Origin: JACDDK01 sp041747155
Lineage (GTDB): Bacteria > Actinomycetota > Rubrobacteria > Rubrobacterales > Rubrobacteraceae
Assembly: GCA_041747155.1 (NCBI GenBank)
Contig: JBGTFQ010000183.1
Span: 1-6,127, forward strand
Reading direction: 5' to 3'
DNA: 6,127 bases
Shown: positions 1-6,012 of the stretch, piece by piece
How the letters are laid out: every line of letters starts with the position of its first letter
How positions within the stretch are numbered: the stretch's first letter is position 1
Position numbers and translations under genes: made by a program
Notes under the pieces: model-generated
What the model saw: only the letters and a program-made list of their open reading frames with translations
What the model was told of the DNA's origin: nothing
Databases searched by the model: none

Positions 1-146
1 ATGCTTTCGACGACCTTCTCGCCCCATTCGGTCTGTATGTCCGCGACCACGACATTGGCGCCATTCTCCGCGCACAGTTCGGCGGTAGTGGCTCCGATGC
101 CTCGTCCGCCACCGGTAATGATCAGGGTTTTGCCTTCAAGATCCAT
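1..146 (-). CDS. Short-chain dehydrogenase/reductase (SDR), N-terminal fragment cut by the window edge
   Basis: Reading down from the ATG at 146, 48 complete codons are visible before the window ends. They begin MDLEGKTLIITGGGRGIG. The Rossmann-fold cofactor motif TGxxxGxG is at residues 11-18 (TGGGRGIG). The second beta strand (NVVVAD) ends in Asp36, and in classical SDRs an acidic residue there favours NAD(H) over NADP(H). The start is supported by AAAGGA at 154-159, about 7 bases upstream. The gene begins only 14 bases after the permease stop, so it is almost certainly co-transcribed with the importer. By inference it oxidises the imported sugar, polyol or acid, or an intermediate from it, in the cytoplasm. 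The catalytic Ser-Tyr-Lys residues lie outside the window, so the substrate cannot be narrowed. The family call is firm; the specific reaction is unknown. Confidence 0.9.
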   Translation of the reverse strand, partial: MDLEGKTLIITGGGRGIGATTAELCAENGANVVVADIQTEWGEKVVES

Positions 147-160
147 GTTCGTATCCTTTC

Positions 161-1174
161 TCAAGCACTCTTTCTTTGACGATAAGTGTTAAGTGTGACG
201 GCGAGGATGATGATCGCACCGGTCACGGCCTGTTGCCAGAAAGTGGACACTCCGAGCAGCACGAGACCGTTGGTCACGAGACCCAGAAGGGTAGCACCGA
301 GGATGGTACCGAGGATGGTACCCACGCCGCCCATCAGGCTAGCGCCGCCGATAATTACAGCTCCGATGGCGATCAACTCGTACCCTGTGCCGGCGGCCGG
401 TTGCGCCGTCGCCAAGCGGGAAGTCTCTATTACAGCAGAGAGGGCCGCGAGCGCGGACGCGATGGTAAAGACGAGCAGTTTGATTCTTCCGACCCTGATA
501 CCGGAGAGCGTCGCGGCTTCCTCGTTGCTGCCCACGAAGTAGACGTGCCGTCCTATCGTGGTGCGACTTAGGACTATGTGGGCACCAATCGCTACGACTG
601 CGGCGATAATGACCGGTATAGGGATGCCAAGAAAGGCTCCCTGGCCCAGCACGAGGAAGCCCGAGTCGAAGCCGCTTGTCGTGCTTCCGCCGGTTGTACC
701 GAGCGCGACTCCCCGAGCGATCCCCAACATGCCAAGCGTAATGACGAACGAATGCACGCCCGTCTTTACCACCAGGACACCATTGACCAGCCCCACGAGA
801 GCACCCGCCCCCAGAGCGAGTGGAATGCCTACAAAGACGGGCAGTCCCAGAGTAACCAGCGTATAGCCTGTGGCGACCGAAACCAACGCTACGACCGAGC
901 CCACTGAGAGATCGATACCGGCTGTGAGGATAACGAAGGTCATACCAACGGCGATAATCGCGACGAAGCTGATCTGGCGCGAGAGCACGAAAAGGTTGCT
1001 TCCGGTCAGAAAGTTCGCGGAGAACAGATGCAGGGCCAGTGAGATAAAGAGTATGGCTACTATCAGGCCGAGTTCCCTGGCGCCGAGCAAGCGTCCTATC
1101 TGGCTTTTGATGCCTCCGAGCACGCCCCCGCTTGTGGAGTGCTCCGTAGACGAGGCTTCTTTATTGCTTGTCAT
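161..1174 (-). CDS. Sugar ABC transporter permease, RbsC-like (CUT2 family)
   Basis: This is a 337-residue, very hydrophobic protein, close to the usual length of ribose/xylose-type permeases. A polar N-terminal tail of about 30 residues is followed by many membrane segments. The motif AGIDLSVGS at about 85-93 is characteristic of the family, as is the stretch LVNGVLVVKTGVHSFVITLG at about 129-148, which fits the cytoplasmic coupling loop that contacts the ATPase. The C-terminal part carries the glycine-rich AIGAVIIGGASLMGG segment and GTILGTILGA. Its ATG directly abuts the TAG stop of the ATPase gene with no intervening base, and a GAGAGGT ribosome-binding site lies inside the end of that gene, so translation is probably coupled. 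As is usual in this family, a single permease would dimerise to form the channel. The transported substrate cannot be read from this subunit. Confidence 0.95.
   Translation of the reverse strand: MTSNKEASSTEHSTSGGVLGGIKSQIGRLLGARELGLIVAILFISLALHLFSANFLTGSNLFVLSRQISFVAIIAVGMTFVILTAGIDLSVGSVVALVSVATGYTLVTLGLPVFVGIPLALGAGALVGLVNGVLVVKTGVHSFVITLGMLGIARGVALGTTGGSTTSGFDSGFLVLGQGAFLGIPIPVIIAAVVAIGAHIVLSRTTIGRHVYFVGSNEEAATLSGIRVGRIKLLVFTIASALAALSAVIETSRLATAQPAAGTGYELIAIGAVIIGGASLMGGVGTILGTILGATLLGLVTNGLVLLGVSTFWQQAVTGAIIILAVTLNTYRQRKSA
299..322 (-). repeat. Exact tandem 2 x 12-bp repeat inside the permease gene
   Basis: GAGGATGGTACC (plus-strand reading) occurs twice in direct succession at 299-310 and 311-322, with a weakly similar copy just before (287-298, 8 of 12 matches). 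In the permease it encodes the doubled GTIL-GTIL motif in the C-terminal membrane region. Related permeases commonly have a similar GTxLGTxLGA motif, so the protein repeat is normal. The exact DNA identity could reflect recent duplication or similar codon choice. It keeps the reading frame. Confidence 0.8.
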
Positions 1175-2698
1175 CTAGTTACCTCTCGCCGTACCAGTCG
1201 CAAGGGCCATCACCTTCTCTTCGTTCGCATCGGAGCCCGAAAGTTCGCCGACCAGCAAGCCCTGGCGCATGACAAGGACTCGGTCGCTTATCCCTAGCAC
1301 CTCCGGGAGTTCGGAGGAGATCACGATCAAGGCCATCCCCTGCCGGGCCATCTGTCGTATGAGTGTGTAGATCTCGGCTTTCCCACCGACATCGACGCCG
1401 CGGGTGGGCTCGTCCAGGATGAGAATCTTCGGTCCCACGGCCATCCATTTAGCCAGAACGACTTTCTGCTGGTTGCCACCGCTCAGATCCCGGACGCTCT
1501 GCTCCACCGACGCCGTGCGGATGTTGAGTTGCTCACGGGCTTCCTCGGCGAGCCGCCGGTCGTCCCGGAACCGGATAAAACCGCCCCGACCAACATGTTG
1601 CGAGCTTGCCGCCGTGACGTTCTCGCGGACGGACATGCCCAGGAAGAGCCCCTGCAGTTTGCGATCCTCGGGGACGTACCCGATCCCGGCTTTTATGGAC
1701 TTTTCAGGGGATCCGGAAGCCACGGGCTCGCCTTCCGCCAGTACCGTTCCTCCATCTACCGGGTCGGCCCCGAAGATGGCTCGGGCTAGCTCCGTACGTC
1801 CAGCGCCCATCAACCCGGCAAGCCCTACTATCTCACCAGCGCGTACTTGGAGGCTCATACCTTGCGACGCGCCGGGGAGCGTGAGATCCCGCACCTCCAG
1901 GCCGGTTTCGGAGGTCTGGGTTTCCTCAGCTTCTCCGTACAGATCTTCGAGTTCTCTACCGACCATCATCTTGACGATCTCGTCCGGGGTAGTCTCTTCG
2001 GTGTTTTTAACATCAACGAGTTGTCCATCTCTCAACACCGTAACCCGGTCGCCGACTTCGAAAACTTCTTCGAGGCGGTGAGAGACGTAGATGACTGCTA
2101 GACCGTTGTCACGCAGTCGGCATACAAGCTCAAGCAGCACTCGAACTTCGCTCTCGGAGAGCGACGAAGTGGGTTCGTCCATGACGATGACATCGGCTTC
2201 GAGCGAGAGAGCACGCGCTATCTCAACGAGTTGCTTTTTAGCGATGCTGAGTCGGCGGACTTCGGTTTGAGGGTCTATGTCCGTGGTGTGAAGCGACTCT
2301 TCGAAGACTTTGCGAGTCTCCCGGTTCATCGTGCGAAAATCTATGAGTCCGAACCTCGTGCGAGGCTCGCGGCCCACGAACACGTTCTCCGCGACGCTCA
2401 AATGTTCCGCCAGGTTGAGTTCCTGGTGGATCATGGCGATATTGAGCCCCTGGGAGTCCTGGGGACTGGAGATCTCCACGGTCTCACCGGCGACGGAGAT
2501 CTCACCTTCGTCCTGCCTGTGTACTCCGGCTAGTATCTTCAGCAGCGTGGACTTTCCGGCGCCGTTCTCGCCCACCAACGCCATTACTTCACCAGCCCGC
2601 AACTCGAAGTCCACGCCATCGAGCGCTTTCACGCCGGGAAATGTCTTCCCGATGCCACGCATCCGCAAAGCCAGCGATTCTTGTGCGACCTCCTGCAT
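1175..2698 (-). CDS. Sugar ABC transporter ATP-binding protein with two ATPase domains, RbsA/MglA/XylG-like
   Basis: This 507-residue cytoplasmic protein has two fused nucleotide-binding domains, the standard layout for CUT2 importers. Domain 1 has Walker A GENGAGKS at about 43-50, a Q-loop Gln near 93, a non-canonical signature LSIAKKQ near 151-157, Walker B VIVMDE near 171-176 and the H-loop His in YVSHR near 208. Domain 2 has a degenerate Walker A (GLMGAGRT near 296-303, Arg where Lys is expected), the family motif YVPEDRK near 342-348, a canonical LSGGNQQ signature near 406-412 and Walker B ILILDE near 426-431. Its H-loop His is replaced by Ser (VISSE). These asymmetries are typical of RbsA-type proteins and do not suggest decay. 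A strong AAGGAGGT site precedes the ATG by about 4 bases. The gene follows a stable hairpin after the binding-protein gene and abuts the permease gene. Confidence 0.95.
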   Translation of the reverse strand: MQEVAQESLALRMRGIGKTFPGVKALDGVDFELRAGEVMALVGENGAGKSTLLKILAGVHRQDEGEISVAGETVEISSPQDSQGLNIAMIHQELNLAEHLSVAENVFVGREPRTRFGLIDFRTMNRETRKVFEESLHTTDIDPQTEVRRLSIAKKQLVEIARALSLEADVIVMDEPTSSLSESEVRVLLELVCRLRDNGLAVIYVSHRLEEVFEVGDRVTVLRDGQLVDVKNTEETTPDEIVKMMVGRELEDLYGEAEETQTSETGLEVRDLTLPGASQGMSLQVRAGEIVGLAGLMGAGRTELARAIFGADPVDGGTVLAEGEPVASGSPEKSIKAGIGYVPEDRKLQGLFLGMSVRENVTAASSQHVGRGGFIRFRDDRRLAEEAREQLNIRTASVEQSVRDLSGGNQQKVVLAKWMAVGPKILILDEPTRGVDVGGKAEIYTLIRQMARQGMALIVISSELPEVLGISDRVLVMRQGLLVGELSGSDANEEKVMALATGTARGN

Positions 2699-2728
2699 CT
2701 AGACCTCCTTTATTCCTCGGTCGCTGAA

Positions 2729-2764
2729 GTCAGCAGGGGCCGTCGAATGGCGGCCCCTGCTGAC
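2729..2764 (-). terminator. Strong intercistronic hairpin between binding-protein and ATPase genes (probable mRNA-stabilising or attenuating element)
   Basis: The arm GTCAGCAGGGGCCG (2729-2742) and CGGCCCCTGCTGAC (2751-2764) are perfect reverse complements, giving a 14-bp GC-rich stem with an 8-base loop. It begins 7 bases after the stop of the binding-protein gene and ends about 30 bases before the ATPase start. On the transcribed minus strand the stem is followed by TTCAGCGACC, so the run of U expected at an intrinsic terminator is missing. The likely role, by analogy with importer operons where the binding protein is made in excess, is to protect the upstream message from 3' exonucleases or partly attenuate read-through. 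The structure is seen directly; the function is inferred. Confidence 0.75.
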
Positions 2765-2771
2765 GGTAAGG

Positions 2772-3725
2772 TTAGTGAGGCGCATCCTTGAGGAACTTAT
2801 CCAGGCTATCTTCGGTCACCGTGATCACGCCGGTGTCCACAGACTCTTGCTTGACTTCTTCGCCTTTGTTGAGCGAGTGGAGCATTTCGAGAGCCTGACG
2901 GGTCATCCCGTACGGTTTCTGGGAGATAAGAGCCTGGATGCAACCTTCTTTCATAAGCTCCTGGCCCTGAGGCACGACATCGAAGCCTGCTACCTGTATG
3001 TCTCCACACTTTCCGGCCTGTTTGACCGCGAGAGCCGCGCCCGGCGCGTCCGCTCCAGTGACGCCGAACAGAGCGTCGATATCCGACTGGGCCTGGAGAA
3101 GGTTCTCCGCTTTAGAAGTGGCTCCCGAGACAGACTCGCCAGTGGTCTCGGTAGTCGCTATCTCTATGTCCGGGTACTGCTTTAAACCTTTCTTGAGGCC
3201 GTCGAGGCGCTGGCGAGCATTGAGGGCCGTCACGCTACCGGCGAGTATGCCTACCTTACCCTTCTCGTTCATGGTCTTCGCCAGTGCCTCCGCCGCCTGC
3301 TCTCCGGCGGCCACGTTGTCCGTACCGACGTAGGCTAGAACTTCACTGTCCGGTACCTCGGAGTCCCAGGCGATAACGGGAATATCCTTCTCCTTAGCCT
3401 GAGCTATGGTCGCTTTCACGGTCTCCGGATCGTTGGCCGAGAGTGCTATACCAGCCGGATTACGGTTGAGGGCATTCTCGAAGATCTCGACCTGCTTGCC
3501 TGCGTCGGCCTGTTGCGGACCAAGGAACTCGGCTTTGACACCCAGCTTTTTGGCCTCGGCTTTCATCCCCTTTCGAGCATCGACCCAGTACGGGTTGTCC
3601 AGGGACTTCGGCAGGAATACGTAGAGTTCCTCGTCTTCGCCGCCTCCGGACGATAGAGCACCGCCACCGCAGCCCGCAGCTACGAACACCCCCATTACCA
3701 CGATGAGCGCACCTAATTTCTTCAT
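2772..3725 (-). CDS. Sugar ABC transporter substrate-binding lipoprotein, RbsB-like (periplasmic-binding-protein type I fold)
   Basis: This is a 317-residue lipoprotein that captures the substrate outside the membrane. Residues 1-18 form a lipoprotein signal peptide (MKKLGALIVVMGVFVAAG), with Cys19 as the expected lipidated residue, followed by a Gly/Ser-rich linker to about 29. The mature domain starts ELYVFLPKSLDNPYW. Positions comparable to ribose-binding-protein contacts include Asn44/Tyr46/Trp47, Asp121 in AWDSE, Arg171/Arg173 in NARQRLDG, Asp226, Asp249 in GFDVVPQ and Gln269. That supports a sugar-like ligand but differs enough from RbsB that ribose should not be assumed. Cys240 and Cys262 are the only other cysteines and could form a disulfide. 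I place the start at 3725, not at the upstream in-frame ATG (3779), because AAAGGAGGA lies just ahead of it and the signal peptide then begins normally. It lies between the racemase-family gene and the hairpin preceding the ATPase gene. Confidence 0.93.
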   Translation of the reverse strand: MKKLGALIVVMGVFVAAGCGGGALSSGGGEDEELYVFLPKSLDNPYWVDARKGMKAEAKKLGVKAEFLGPQQADAGKQVEIFENALNRNPAGIALSANDPETVKATIAQAKEKDIPVIAWDSEVPDSEVLAYVGTDNVAAGEQAAEALAKTMNEKGKVGILAGSVTALNARQRLDGLKKGLKQYPDIEIATTETTGESVSGATSKAENLLQAQSDIDALFGVTGADAPGAALAVKQAGKCGDIQVAGFDVVPQGQELMKEGCIQALISQKPYGMTRQALEMLHSLNKGEEVKQESVDTGVITVTEDSLDKFLKDAPH

Positions 3726-3728
3726 CTG

Positions 3729-3737
3729 TCCTCCTTT
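3729..3737 (-). promoter_or_regulatory. Ribosome-binding site fixing the binding-protein start at 3725
   Basis: On the minus strand this reads AAAGGAGGA and is followed by CAG and then the ATG at 3723-3725. It is a near-perfect anti-16S match. It falls inside the coding frame of the longer alternative that would start at 3779, and choosing 3725 puts a basic MKK at the front of the signal peptide. The site therefore decides the start. Confidence 0.85.
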
Positions 3738-3815
3738 CCAACCACCCAACATTCCCCAATATCCAGGCGGCATTTGCATTGATTTGTTGCCAACTTCGGG
3801 CTATTCGGGTTCGTT

Positions 3816-3829
3816 AGGTCATATAACCT
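3816..3829. promoter_or_regulatory. Short AGGT-ACCT imperfect palindrome in the leader of the binding-protein gene (candidate operator)
   Basis: AGGTCATATAACCT pairs at 6 of 7 positions around its centre; only 3820/3825 fail. It lies in the 126-base gap between the racemase-family stop (3852) and the binding-protein start (3725). Several FCD-type GntR regulators bind sites with GGT...ACC half-sites, so it could be a second, internal operator. It does not share sequence with the perfect palindrome at the gntR start. I found no convincing promoter hexamer pair here. Short palindromes can occur by chance, so confidence is low. Confidence 0.3.
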
Positions 3830-3851
3830 CCAGAACGCTGGATGCTGGATC

Positions 3852-4541
3852 TCAAGTCGAGACCGCTTCCGGTTGGGCTTGCAGCACCTGCTTGACGTAC
3901 TCGACTCCCAACCGGGGGCTGCTGAGTACTTCCAGGGAGGTTTCCTCCTTGAGCCTCGGCGCGAGCCGCGTCATCGAAGCCTGGGCTAGCACGAGGATTT
4001 CGACTGAGGGGGCGAGTTTTTTGGCGCTCTCGACCACCATTTCGTCATGGCGTTCTTTATCCCCGTTCATGAGTATCTCGAACGCGCCCTCGCTGAGTTC
4101 TCGCTGGACTGTGATCTCCTTGCCTATGTCGACGGCTTTTTGTTCGATCAGGTCCACGGTCGGTCCGAGGGTGGTTGGGACAGTCGCGAGCACCCCGATG
4201 CGCGAGGCGATCTCCACGGCCTTGCGAGCCATGCCGTCGTCGATCCTGACTAGGGGAGTCTCGACTTTCTGACGAGCGACCTCCATCGCAGGTCCGAGAG
4301 AGGAACATGCAGAGAAGATCACGTCGGCTCCCGCTTCCTCAGCGGCCTGTGCGAGATGCACCATACGAGAGGTGCTGCGAGTGCTGATCTCCTGTTCCCG
4401 CATCACGGTGGCGAGCACGTCGCTATCCACGAAATGCATGACCTCGGTCTCTGGTAGGACTTCGTCCAAAAGATCGGTGACCGAAGACTCCACATTCAGA
4501 AAAACGAAGCTTGTATGCAGTACCGCCACTTTCTGTTTCAT
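3852..4541 (-). CDS. Aspartate/glutamate-racemase-family protein with a single catalytic-type cysteine
   Basis: This 229-residue cytoplasmic protein fits the Asp/Glu/hydantoin racemase superfamily in length and motifs. The N-terminal strand VAVLHTSF is followed by ADVIFSACSSLGPAMEVAR with Cys79 at the usual first catalytic cysteine, then VRIDDGMARKAVEIASRIGVLATVPTTLGPT at about 98-128. The segment VLAQASM (184-190) occupies the usual place of the second catalytic cysteine but has Ala188. Without that second thiol a standard two-base cysteine racemisation is unlikely, so the protein may be an isomerase, decarboxylase-like or lyase-like member; this is inference. Its start is preceded by AAAGGGG about 6 bases upstream, and it begins 25 bases after the regulator's stop. 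Being inside a sugar-importer operon suggests a sugar-acid or related substrate and not an amino acid. Confidence 0.85.
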   Translation of the reverse strand: MKQKVAVLHTSFVFLNVESSVTDLLDEVLPETEVMHFVDSDVLATVMREQEISTRSTSRMVHLAQAAEEAGADVIFSACSSLGPAMEVARQKVETPLVRIDDGMARKAVEIASRIGVLATVPTTLGPTVDLIEQKAVDIGKEITVQRELSEGAFEILMNGDKERHDEMVVESAKKLAPSVEILVLAQASMTRLAPRLKEETSLEVLSSPRLGVEYVKQVLQAQPEAVST

Positions 4542-4566
4542 GCTCGGCCCCTTTGATTGGGTTTAC

Positions 4567-5319
4567 TCATTCGTCGTCATCCTCCACGAAGAGGTTATCG
4601 AGGTCTTCCTCGGTCTGTACTAGGTGATCGTTCATGGCCCAACGCGCGGCTTCCGGGTCCTTATCGCGTATGGTCTTGAGGATTCGGGTGTGCGCGGCGA
4701 TGGCTCGCGCCCTGATCTGAGGGTATCCTTTGGTCTGACGCCGGGCGGCCCACACGAGTTGCCTTATGGGATCGAACAAAGCTGCGATGAACGCATTGCC
4801 CGCAGCGGCCAGAATTATCTTATGGAACTCTATGTCCGCTTCGGCGATAGCATCCACGTCATCCCCGGCCTTCTTCATCCGCTCCAGAGCTTCGGCCAGC
4901 GCTTCGAGATCCTTCGCAGACCTACGAGCCGCCGCAAGTTCTACAACCCCAACCTCCACAAGCCGACGAGCTTCTATGAGTTTCTTCGGCAGTGCCCCCG
5001 CCCCCACCGTGTCCCCCGAACGAGCCGCTAGAAGTGTGGGATCAAAGGGCGACCAATGGGAGATAGGATTTACAAACGTGCCGCGCCCGTGCTTCACCTC
5101 CAACACCCGCTTTGTACGAAGCACCGTTATAGCCTCCCTAACAGTCAAGCGACTTACCTCAGCTCGTTCCGCCAACTCAGCCTCAGCCGGCAACACCGAC
5201 CCCGGCGGGAAAACCCCACTCACTATGTCCTCGACCAGATCCCCTACAAGCTGGTCCACCAATCCCGTCCGTACCAAGCGTTTCCCCACTCGTCGTAAAC
5301 ATTCATCAGATGAAATCAT
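4567..5319 (-). CDS. GntR-family transcriptional regulator, FCD (FadR-type) subfamily
   Basis: The 250-residue protein has an N-terminal winged helix-turn-helix at about 20-85, with the typical GVFPPGSVLPAEAELAE, the recognition-helix region VSRLTVREAITVL and the wing HGRGTFV. An all-helical FCD ligand-binding domain follows at about 112-240. The metal-site residues of FCD domains are all present: Asp162 and His166 in EADIEFHK, His210 in AAHTR and His232 in MNDHL. This implies a metal-dependent small-carboxylate or sugar-acid effector. The C-terminus is strongly acidic (VEDDDE). I choose the ATG at 5319. An in-frame TTG at 5367 would start a longer version, but its TTG ACA codons coincide with the -35 box of the promoter. 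The ribosome-binding site for 5319 is weak (AAGA). The gene heads the operon and overlaps a perfect palindrome, suggesting autorepression. Confidence 0.93.
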   Translation of the reverse strand: MISSDECLRRVGKRLVRTGLVDQLVGDLVEDIVSGVFPPGSVLPAEAELAERAEVSRLTVREAITVLRTKRVLEVKHGRGTFVNPISHWSPFDPTLLAARSGDTVGAGALPKKLIEARRLVEVGVVELAAARRSAKDLEALAEALERMKKAGDDVDAIAEADIEFHKIILAAAGNAFIAALFDPIRQLVWAARRQTKGYPQIRARAIAAHTRILKTIRDKDPEAARWAMNDHLVQTEEDLDNLFVEDDDE

Positions 5320-5325
5320 CTGATG
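5304..5325. promoter_or_regulatory. Perfect 10+2+10 inverted repeat at the regulator start, probable operator for the GntR/FCD protein
   Basis: CATCAGATGA (5304-5313) and TCATCTGATG (5316-5325) are exact reverse complements separated by AA. The repeat overlaps the regulator's ATG (5317-5319). It lies just downstream of the predicted transcription start near 5331, a position where bound repressor would block initiation or early elongation. GntR proteins bind DNA as dimers to palindromes of this size and often control their own promoters. No second copy was noticed elsewhere in the window. The sequence is seen directly; assignment to this regulator is inferred from position. Confidence 0.75.
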
Positions 5326-5338
5326 TCTTATGAGAACA

Positions 5339-5367
5339 AATATAGCTATATTTTGCGGTTGTGTCAA
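5339..5367 (-). promoter_or_regulatory. Sigma70-type promoter for the regulator and probably the whole operon
   Basis: On the minus strand TTGACA (5362-5367) is a full -35 consensus. After exactly 17 bases comes TATATT (5339-5344), a 5-of-6 match to the -10 consensus. A start near A5331 is expected, giving a 5' untranslated leader of about 12 bases before the ATG at 5319. The surrounding AT-rich sequence stands out from the GC-rich genes. No equally good promoter was found in the other gaps, so this is the best candidate for driving all downstream genes. Confidence 0.8.
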
Positions 5368-5535
5368 GAGCCTCGATCTTGGCTCGTACAGTTAAGCCGA
5401 GAAGTATAAGCTGGCGAAGCGAAATCCGGAGGGCGTCAATCTAGGCTGGGTTTGGGGTAGCTCCGTGGGTCTGCGGCGTATTTGGTGGGGGACTTTTTGT
5501 AGCCATGCCCAGCATCGGGTCGGAGGAGCGGATCT

Positions 5536-6012
5536 TTAAAGGGGCTCTGTTCCTTCGTTGAGGATTTCGAGATAGCGGGTGTAGGCGAACACCCGCTCAC
5601 GTTTGCGGCCGGTGATCTCACGCACGATGCCGAGGTTCTCTAGCGCCTCCACCGCACGGGCGACGGTTGGGTAGCTGGCCCCGGTGCTTTGGGTTAGGGC
5701 GTTCAGGTTGGCTAGGAGCCGGTCGCGAAGAGCGTCGAAGACCCGCAGGGCGTTAGCGGCGGAGCGACCGAGCGACTGTACGCGGGCGGGGTCGTCGTGA
5801 AAGAGGGCGAGCAGCCGGTGGGCGGTGTCTACGGCGGACCCGGCGGTGCTTTCTACGCCTTCGAGGAAGAAGTCGAGCCAGGCTTCCCAGTCGCCCTCAA
5901 GCTCGCGAGCGCGCCTGGCCTCCGGCGGAGTCGCCTCCCGTATCCGCCAGTGTCGGAAGGTCGCCCAAGCCTCGGTCCGGCTCTTCGGCCGAGCTTCTTT
6001 CCATCTGTCCCA
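5536..6012 (-). pseudogene. C-terminal remnant of a Fic-family protein, 5'-truncated
   Basis: An open frame from the TAA at 6013-6015 to the TAA at 5536-5538 has no ATG and no early GTG or TTG start. From about 5904 downward it encodes LEGDWEAWLDFFLEGV, a hallmark of the region after the Fic core. A helical segment and a winged-helix-like end follow (TGASYPTVARAVEALENLGI, then VREITGRKRERVFAY), finishing RYLEILNEGTEPL, as in full-length Fic proteins with a C-terminal winged helix. The catalytic HPFxxGNGR motif, normally some 45-50 residues before EGDW, is absent from all three minus-strand frames up to the window edge. The upstream 36 or so residues of the frame do not look Fic-like. It therefore seems a leftover from deletion or insertion and is unlikely to AMPylate anything. 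Confidence 0.75.

Noticed and set aside
1404..2081. Long plus-strand open frame (225 codons) opposite the ATPase gene
   Set aside because: It is antisense to a clearly conserved ATPase; the Ser/Arg/Pro-rich translation has no domain and is a typical GC-rich shadow.
1175..2698. Degenerate Walker A (Arg for Lys) and missing H-loop His in the second ATPase domain as a sign of inactivation
   Set aside because: These substitutions are normal for the second domain of RbsA/MglA-type ATPases, so they are not evidence of decay or novelty.
3726..3779. Upstream in-frame ATG that would extend the binding protein by 18 residues
   Set aside because: The strong AAAGGAGGA site lies within this extension and serves the ATG at 3725, after which a normal lipoprotein signal peptide begins.
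3703..4272. Plus-strand 189-codon frame across the binding-protein leader and racemase-family gene
   Set aside because: It is mostly antisense to a recognisable protein, lacks motifs, and has Ser/Thr-rich composition typical of a mirror frame.
5368..5385. GAGCC/GGCTC inverted repeat as a terminator upstream of the gntR promoter
   Set aside because: Only 5 bp pair across an 8-base loop, and no U-run follows on either strand; too weak to call.
5436..5621. 61-residue minus-strand frame starting MRSPAANVSG
   Set aside because: It overlaps the end of the Fic remnant in a different frame, has no recognisable domain, and its composition (many Ser, Pro, Lys) looks like a shadow reading.
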